Positions 25,587 to 29,414 of a stretch of DNA of 29,414 bases are shown piece by piece. This stretch comes from Alphaproteobacteria bacterium. GTDB taxonomy: Bacteria; Pseudomonadota; Alphaproteobacteria; Rhodobacterales; Rhodobacteraceae. How positions within the stretch are numbered: the stretch's first letter is position 1; each line of letters opens with the position of its first letter. Position numbers and translations under genes: made by a program. The stretch lies in NCBI GenBank assembly GCA_024277955.1, contig JAJRUE010000046.1:1-29414 (forward strand). The letters run 5' to 3'. The notes beneath the pieces are model-generated. The model had not been told where the DNA came from. It did no database searches and worked only from the letters and a program-made list of their open reading frames with translations.

Positions 25587-26134
25587 TTATGCGGCCAGAG
25601 CTTCGAAAGCCAAGGGGCTTTTCCAGCCCAGGGCCGAGTACCTTCGGCGCGGGTTGTAGAAGCCGTTGATGTATTCGAAGATGGCCAGTTCGGCTGATCG
25701 TCGTGTGTCCCATGACCGTTGCCAGAGCAGTGCGGCCTTGATCGTCTTGAAGAAGGTCTCGACGGTCGCGTTGCCGTAGCAGTTTCCCTTGCCGCTCATG
25801 GACACCTTGAACCAGTGCTGGCGCAGAATCTTCTGATAGTCATGCGAACAATACCGACTGCCACGATCCGTATGGTGGATGCAGCCCTTCGGCGGCGGCC
25901 AACATCCAGCCCCGGCTCCTTCAGTTCCTCGGTCATGCGCGGCCGGCCATAGCTGCGCAAGCTCAGGCGGAACTGTTCCCGGATATGGGCAAGAACGACC
26001 AGGTCCCGGCGCTGGCGACGGCTCATGGGGCGGCTGCGCCAGGCGCGGTAGCCTCGGGGGCTGACATCCATGATCCGGCACAGGCGACTGACGGGCATCC
26101 GGTTGCGGTGTTCTTCCACGAAGGCAAATCTCAT
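25587..26134 (-). pseudogene. IS3-family transposase orfB, internally deleted and frameshifted
   Basis: The 5' part starts at ATG 26134 (MRFAFVEEHRNRMPVSRLCR...) and includes the helical region typical of the IS3 OrfB N-terminus, down to GLDVGRRR near 25890. The 3' part is in another frame and resumes at PPKGCIHHTDRGSRYCSHDY, continuing through VETFFKTIKA (with the DDE Glu) and YNPRRRYSALGWKSP to the TAA at 25587. By family comparison about 85-95 codons are missing, including the strand with the first catalytic Asp (usually GDISY) and the second Asp. NCYGN replaces the usual NCYDN. The protein cannot be catalytically active. Confidence 0.85.
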
Positions 26135-26206
26135 TTGCTTCTCTGAGCGAAGAACACCGTGGCGTTCGTCGGGGAAACGCCCCACTGGGGCCTTTCCAGA
26201 TCCTCC

Positions 26207-26449
26207 TCACTTTAGAATGTCCCTCTCCTCCCGGAGCAGGCGGTTTTCCTTGCGAAGCCGGGCCGCCTCACGTTCAAGGTCGGACTGGGCGGCCGGTTTC
26301 TCGGGATTGCGCCGGTCCTGCTGGATCCAGCGGCTCAGCGTGGAAAGGCCGATACCAGGATCGGCAGCCACCTGTCTGCGGCTCAAGCCGCTTGTAAGGG
26401 CCAACCGCACAGCCTCTGCGCCCAATTCAGGGGTTGGTCTCTGTGCCAT
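26207..26449 (-). CDS. IS3-family OrfA (helix-turn-helix protein), shortened
   Basis: An 80-residue protein with the transposase HTH (ELGAEAVRLALTSGLSRRQV, then GLSTLSRWIQQ, residues 9-45) and a C-terminal Leu/Glu-rich coiled coil (LRKENRLLREERDILK). It would bind the element's ends and normally be joined to OrfB by -1 frameshifting. It stops early at DILK: the conserved OrfA tail (TVFFAQRSK) is encoded about 49 bases further on, in a different frame, after a segment with a stem-loop. It probably does not work because orfB is broken. It is transcribed in the same direction as the protease gene just upstream. Confidence 0.75.
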   Translation of the reverse strand: MAQRPTPELGAEAVRLALTSGLSRRQVAADPGIGLSTLSRWIQQDRRNPEKPAAQSDLEREAARLRKENRLLREERDILK

Positions 26450-26484
26450 GATGTTTCTCCTTTGTGGCAGAATACCAAGTCAAA

Positions 26485-26512
26485 GGAGCGGAACAATTCC
26501 GGGACAGGTCCA
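26485..26512 (-). repeat. IS right terminal inverted repeat (orfA end)
   Basis: The outer 13 bases mirror the left end. The repeat ends 6 bp from the stop codon of the protease gene. Confidence 0.85.
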
Positions 26513-26518
26513 GGGCGG

Positions 26519-27868
26519 TCAGCGGATCAGCAGGTAGAGCAGCGCGCCGTGGCGCCAGATCGTCATGGCGACGGCGCGGCGCGACTGGGCGATGGCCTGG
26601 TCAAGATCCTGCACGGTTTGCACCGGCATCTTGTTGACGGTCAGGATCACGTCTTCGGGCCGCAGACCGAAGCGTGCGGCGGGGCTGCCGCGCGCCACGT
26701 CGATCACCGCGACGCCCTGGACCTGGCCGTAGCCGGGCATGCCCTGGGTGAGCGGCGCAAGCACCGCGCCGTTGAGCAGGCGCGATTGCGCGGTCCAGCG
26801 CGCGGTGCTGGTTTCCTTGAGTTTGGCCTTGACGATGCGGGTGCCGTCGCGGCGCACGATCTTGAGGCTGAATTCGGTCCCCGGCCGCATCACGCCGAGG
26901 TGGCCGCGCAGGTCGCGCGAATCCGAAATCGTTTCGTCGTTGATCGCCACGATCACGTCGCCGGGCTGCAGGCCGGCGTCCTGCGCCGCGGACCCGCTTT
27001 CGACCTGGGCGACCAGCGCGCCTTCGGTGACGCTCAGACCCAGGGCGTCAGCGATTTCGGGGGTCAGGTCCTGGGTGGTGATGCCCAGCAGGCCGCGGTG
27101 GACCTGGCCGAATTCGACCAGCTGATCCATGACCGCGCGGGCCATGTTGATCGGGATGGCGAAGCCTATGCCGACATTGCCGCCCGATGGCGCGATGATC
27201 GCGGTGTTGATCCCCACCAGCTTGCCGTCATAGGTGATCAGCGCCCCGCCCGAGTTGCCGGGGTTGATCGAGGCGTCGGTCTGGATGAAGTCTTCGTAGC
27301 CTTCCGGGTTGATCCCCGAACGCCCCAGCGCCGAAACGATCCCCGAGGTCACGGTCTGCCCCAGGTCGAACGGGTTGCCTATGGCCACCACGAAATCGCC
27401 CACCAGCAGCTTTTCGGAATCCCCCATCGGGATGGCGGTCAGGTTTTCCGCCGGGATCTGCAGCAGCGCCAGGTCGGTGGCTTTGTCGCGGCCGACGATG
27501 GTGGCGTCGAAACTGCGCTTGTCCTTAAGCGTGACCGTGACCTGGCCGCCGCTTTCGACCACGTGGTTATTGGTCAGCACATAGCCTTTTTGCGCATCCA
27601 CGATCACGCCTGAACCGGCGCTGACCTGGCGCCGCGGCTTTTGCGGCGCGAAAAACGGAGAAAAGAACGGATCCTGGGTGTAAGTGCCTGTATTATTTTC
27701 GGAAACCACCGTGATATTGACCACCGCCGGGGTGACCTTTTGCAGCAACGGGGCGATGGTGGGTATGCCGCGCCTGTCGATTTCCGGCATTGCCTGGGAA
27801 AAAACAGGCGCCGGCAACGCAAGGCCGACGCCCAACAACAGCACGAGTGCAATCCGCCGAACAAACAT
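26519..27868 (-). CDS. Periplasmic Do/HtrA-family serine protease (DegP/DegQ-like)
   Basis: A 449-residue secreted protease-chaperone for misfolded envelope proteins. A signal peptide (hydrophobic 6-20, FSQ-A near 25) precedes the trypsin-like domain with triad His102 (TNNHVV), Asp132 (ATDLALL) and Ser206 (NPGNSGGAL). PDZ domains lie at about 255-345 (RGLLGI start, GLQPGDVIVAIN) and 365-440 (GLRPEDVILTVN). The long LA loop of DegP is absent, so it is closer to DegQ. ATG 27868 has AAGGAG at 7-base spacing. The natural C-terminus (GALLYLLIR) is intact, but its downstream region has been replaced by the IS. Transcription may therefore read into IS orfA. Confidence 0.93.
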   Translation of the reverse strand: MFVRRIALVLLLGVGLALPAPVFSQAMPEIDRRGIPTIAPLLQKVTPAVVNITVVSENNTGTYTQDPFFSPFFAPQKPRRQVSAGSGVIVDAQKGYVLTNNHVVESGGQVTVTLKDKRSFDATIVGRDKATDLALLQIPAENLTAIPMGDSEKLLVGDFVVAIGNPFDLGQTVTSGIVSALGRSGINPEGYEDFIQTDASINPGNSGGALITYDGKLVGINTAIIAPSGGNVGIGFAIPINMARAVMDQLVEFGQVHRGLLGITTQDLTPEIADALGLSVTEGALVAQVESGSAAQDAGLQPGDVIVAINDETISDSRDLRGHLGVMRPGTEFSLKIVRRDGTRIVKAKLKETSTARWTAQSRLLNGAVLAPLTQGMPGYGQVQGVAVIDVARGSPAARFGLRPEDVILTVNKMPVQTVQDLDQAIAQSRRAVAMTIWRHGALLYLLIR

Positions 27869-28148
27869 GGCGTTTCTCCTTGGATATGGGGTCGGATCGC
27901 GCAGATATCCGGTCCGGCGCCCGGGTTGAACCATGCCGCCCGGAACCCCCGGGCAGCTGCCAAAGACAACTGGCTTGAAAATTCACAACCAGCAGTTAGG
28001 CACCGGAAAACGGCATTTCAACCAGCGGCGTGCAAATGTGAATCAAAATTGGCACAGTTGGATTCACGTCTTGGAATCAGAGGCTTAACAAGGCGCGCGC
28101 CAATGTGATAAAAGGCGCTCAGAATAGAACAACGGCAGGTTGGCAGGC
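27869..28148. promoter_or_regulatory. Divergent intergenic region with inverted repeats
   Basis: These 280 bp between the protease and the second Hint gene hold no supported gene. They contain a hairpin in the protease leader (GCCCGG 27938-27943 / CCGGGC 27949-27954) and, nearer the Hint gene, GTGAATC (28038-28044) with its perfect inverse GATTCAC (28061-28067), 16 bases apart. The part from about 27960 to 28110 is AT-richer than its surroundings, as expected for promoters, but no -35/-10 pair is convincing. Confidence 0.45.
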
Positions 28149-29219
28149 ATGGGCACGCGCTATCGCGGCACCTATCTCATTTCATGGGCACAATCGGAAA
28201 TCGACGGCGTTGCCGGCGCCGGTCCGGCGGCGGTCTCGGTGGGGTCTTTGTGGCGTTGGCGCGGCGAGGCGGTGCGCGTCGACGATCCCCGCGATATCCT
28301 GCTGCTGGAAAACCCCGATGACATGGCGGCGCTGCACCGCCGGGCCGCCGGGCAGATACGCCGGCTCTTGGGGGATCCGGCGCTGTTTGCCGCGCGCGAA
28401 GACGAAACCGATGCGGACGAACCGCTGTTCCGGTCCTCGTTCGAACTGACCGACGGGCGGCGGGTGTTTCAGGCGACGCTGCTGACCCTGGAAACCGGGC
28501 ACCGGCCGATGGTCCTGTTCGTGGGCGCGCTGCCGCCACGCGATTGCGACCTGTGGGTGGTGTCCTGTTCGCTGGGGGCCGAATTCACCGCCCCGGTGGG
28601 CGAGGCGCCGGGCACCATCTGTTTCGTGCCGGGCACCCGGATCACAACCCCCGAGGGCGCGCGGCCGGTGGAAGTGCTGGCCGAAGGCGACCGTGTCTGC
28701 ACCCGCGACAACGGCGTCCAGACACTGCGCTGGATCGGCAGCCGCACCATCACCGGGGGCCGGCTGATGGCCATGACGCATCTGCGCCCGGTGCGTATCG
28801 CGGCCCATGTTCTTGGGCCCGACATGCCCGACGGCGAACTGGTGGTGTCGCCGGATCATCGCATTCTGGTGCGTGGGGATGCCGCGCGCGCGCTCTTCAA
28901 CACCCCCGAAGTGCTGGTGGCGGCGCGCGATCTGGTGAACGACCGCACGATCCGCCTGGACCGGCGCTGCCGCAGCCTGCGCTACATCCACCTGATGCTG
29001 GACAGCCACCAGATCGTCTGGGCCAACGGCATCGAGGTGGAAAGCTTCCACCCCGCCGGCACCTCGCCGGACCAGATCGCGCCGGATCAGCGCGCCGCCC
29101 TGTTCGAGCGGTTTCCCGATGTCGGTGCCGACGCGCTGGCCTATGGGGAATTCGCGCGGCGCCGGCTGAATCGGGCGGAAGCCGCCATTCTCGCGCATGC
29201 CGGGCTGGGTGGGCATTGA
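28149..29219 (+). CDS. Hint-domain protein with intact autoprocessing residues
   Basis: A 356-residue protein. Residues 1-155 form an N-terminal domain found in roseobacter Hint proteins (YRGTYLISWAQSEIDG start; a GQIRRLLG helix; MVLFVGALPPRDCDLWVV). Residues 158-300 form the Hint domain: Cys158 opens CFVPGTRITTPEGARPVEVL, followed by GDRVCTRDNGVQTLRWIG, the SPDH motif (Ser234-His237, equivalent to the TxxH of Hedgehog), and DSHQIVWANGIEVESF. A C-terminal helical tail follows. The Cys and SPDH residues mean that cleavage after Ile157 is chemically possible; whether it happens is unknown. No signal peptide is evident. ATG 28149 is used; a TTG three codons earlier is an alternative. Neither has a strong ribosome site. 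The stop overlaps the probable rpsD promoter. Confidence 0.85.
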   Translation: MGTRYRGTYLISWAQSEIDGVAGAGPAAVSVGSLWRWRGEAVRVDDPRDILLLENPDDMAALHRRAAGQIRRLLGDPALFAAREDETDADEPLFRSSFELTDGRRVFQATLLTLETGHRPMVLFVGALPPRDCDLWVVSCSLGAEFTAPVGEAPGTICFVPGTRITTPEGARPVEVLAEGDRVCTRDNGVQTLRWIGSRTITGGRLMAMTHLRPVRIAAHVLGPDMPDGELVVSPDHRILVRGDAARALFNTPEVLVAARDLVNDRTIRLDRRCRSLRYIHLMLDSHQIVWANGIEVESFHPAGTSPDQIAPDQRAALFERFPDVGADALAYGEFARRRLNRAEAAILAHAGLGGH

Positions 29220-29243
29220 CTCCGGCCCCGGCCCTTGTATAAG
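29216..29243 (+). promoter_or_regulatory. Probable sigma-70 promoter of rpsD
   Basis: TTGACT (29216-29221) and TATAAG (29238-29243) are separated by 16 bp. The -35 box covers the stop codon of the Hint gene. Transcription would start near 29250 and leave a leader of about 130 bases before rpsD. Confidence 0.5.
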
Positions 29244-29253
29244 CACGCTCGTT

Positions 29254-29309
29254 CCGGCCCCTTTGGGCCGGTTCTTCATTGGTGTTGGTGGCCCCCGCAA
29301 GGGGATGCC
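29254..29309 (+). promoter_or_regulatory. Structured 5' leader of rpsD (two hairpins)
   Basis: Hairpin 1 is a perfect 7-bp stem CCGGCCC/GGGCCGG with CTTT loop (29254-29271). Hairpin 2 is CCCC-GCAA-GGGG, a GNRA tetraloop, extended by GGC/GCC around a two-base bulge (29290-29309). S4 represses its own mRNA in several bacteria, so an autoregulatory role is plausible but not shown. Neither hairpin has a terminator T-run. Confidence 0.4.
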
Positions 29310-29379
29310 TGTCGGGCTTCGGCCAAAGGACAACGCCCTTCAAAAACGCTCCGCAACGGGCACCAGAAGGAGATCAGCC

Positions 29380-29414
29380 GTGACCAAACGCACGTCTGCC
29401 AAGTACAAGATCGA
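29380..29414 (+). CDS. rpsD: 30S ribosomal protein S4, 3' partial
   Basis: The first 11 codons, starting with GTG, read (M)TKRTSAKYKID, the N-terminus of S4 in Rhodobacteraceae. AAGGAG (29367-29372) lies 7 bases before the GTG. The rest is outside the window. S4 is a primary 16S rRNA-binding protein of the small subunit. Confidence 0.85.
   Translation, partial: MTKRTSAKYKI

Larger units (their letters stand above)
25549..26512 (-). mobile_element. Defective IS3-family insertion sequence (964 bp)
   Basis: The element is bounded by imperfect terminal inverted repeats starting TGGACCTGTCCCG at both ends (23 of 28 positions identical). It encodes an IS3-type orfA (26207-26449) and a broken orfB on the minus strand. 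Relatives with this type of transposase are about 1.2-1.25 kb; the shortfall matches an internal deletion in orfB near 25890-25898. The flanks (tgtc on the left, gggc on the right) do not form a target-site duplication. It cannot supply its own transposase but might be moved in trans. Confidence 0.88.

Noticed and set aside
25587..26210. A single 207-codon frame through the IS as a complete transposase
   Set aside because: Its first half is an out-of-frame reading of orfB. Only the part after about 25895 is real transposase, joined by the internal deletion.
28050..28067. TGGCAC resembling a sigma-54 -24 element before the second Hint gene
   Set aside because: The required GC-containing -12 element at the fixed spacing is missing (AGTTG is followed by GATT, not TTGC).

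Overview
The window looks like the chromosome of an alphaproteobacterium of the family Rhodobacteraceae (roseobacter/Rhodobacter type). The evidence is very high GC with GC-rich third codon positions, the hisS-hisZ-hisG cluster with a short-form HisG, B12-dependent ribonucleotide reductase, stand-alone Hint-domain proteins, DUF1489, SlyX, and an rpsD whose first residues match this family. The genus cannot be fixed from this window.

Layout. (1) 1-3012, plus strand: the 3' end of a large DAO/GcvT demethylating dehydrogenase (sarcosine/dimethylglycine type), then a Hint-domain protein. (2) 3067-13571, minus strand: a long, tightly packed purine operon, xdhA-xdhB-xdhC followed by the ATPase, two permeases and binding protein of a BMP/NupNOPQ-type nucleoside importer, closed by a strong terminator. 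Downstream of the terminator on the same strand is a separate FAD oxidoreductase. Import plus xanthine dehydrogenase suggests uptake of purines or nucleosides as carbon and nitrogen source. (3) 13807-22285: housekeeping genes. dnaE is divergent from xdhA and convergent with slyX, then come hisS-hisZ-hisG-HAD hydrolase, a secreted monohaem cytochrome c, and a convergent DUF1489 gene. (4) 22852-25113: class II ribonucleotide reductase nrdJ.

(5) 25220-26512 is the only clearly disturbed stretch. The first third of an LpxR-type lipid A deacylase gene is cut by a 964-bp defective IS3-family element. The element has good terminal inverted repeats but a large internal deletion in its transposase. 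It has no target duplication, and the rest of lpxR is gone: only 6 bp separate the element from the stop codon of the next gene. (6) 26519-29414: a periplasmic Do/HtrA protease on the minus strand, a second Hint-domain protein, and the start of rpsD behind a GC-rich hairpin leader.

Most of the window is ordinary core genome. The least explained items are the two Hint proteins (one keeps the autoprocessing residues, the other has lost them), the IS-linked loss of lpxR, several strong inverted repeats between genes, and the start of the DUF1489 gene. I see no tRNA or rRNA genes, CRISPR arrays, phage genes, or defence or biosynthetic clusters.
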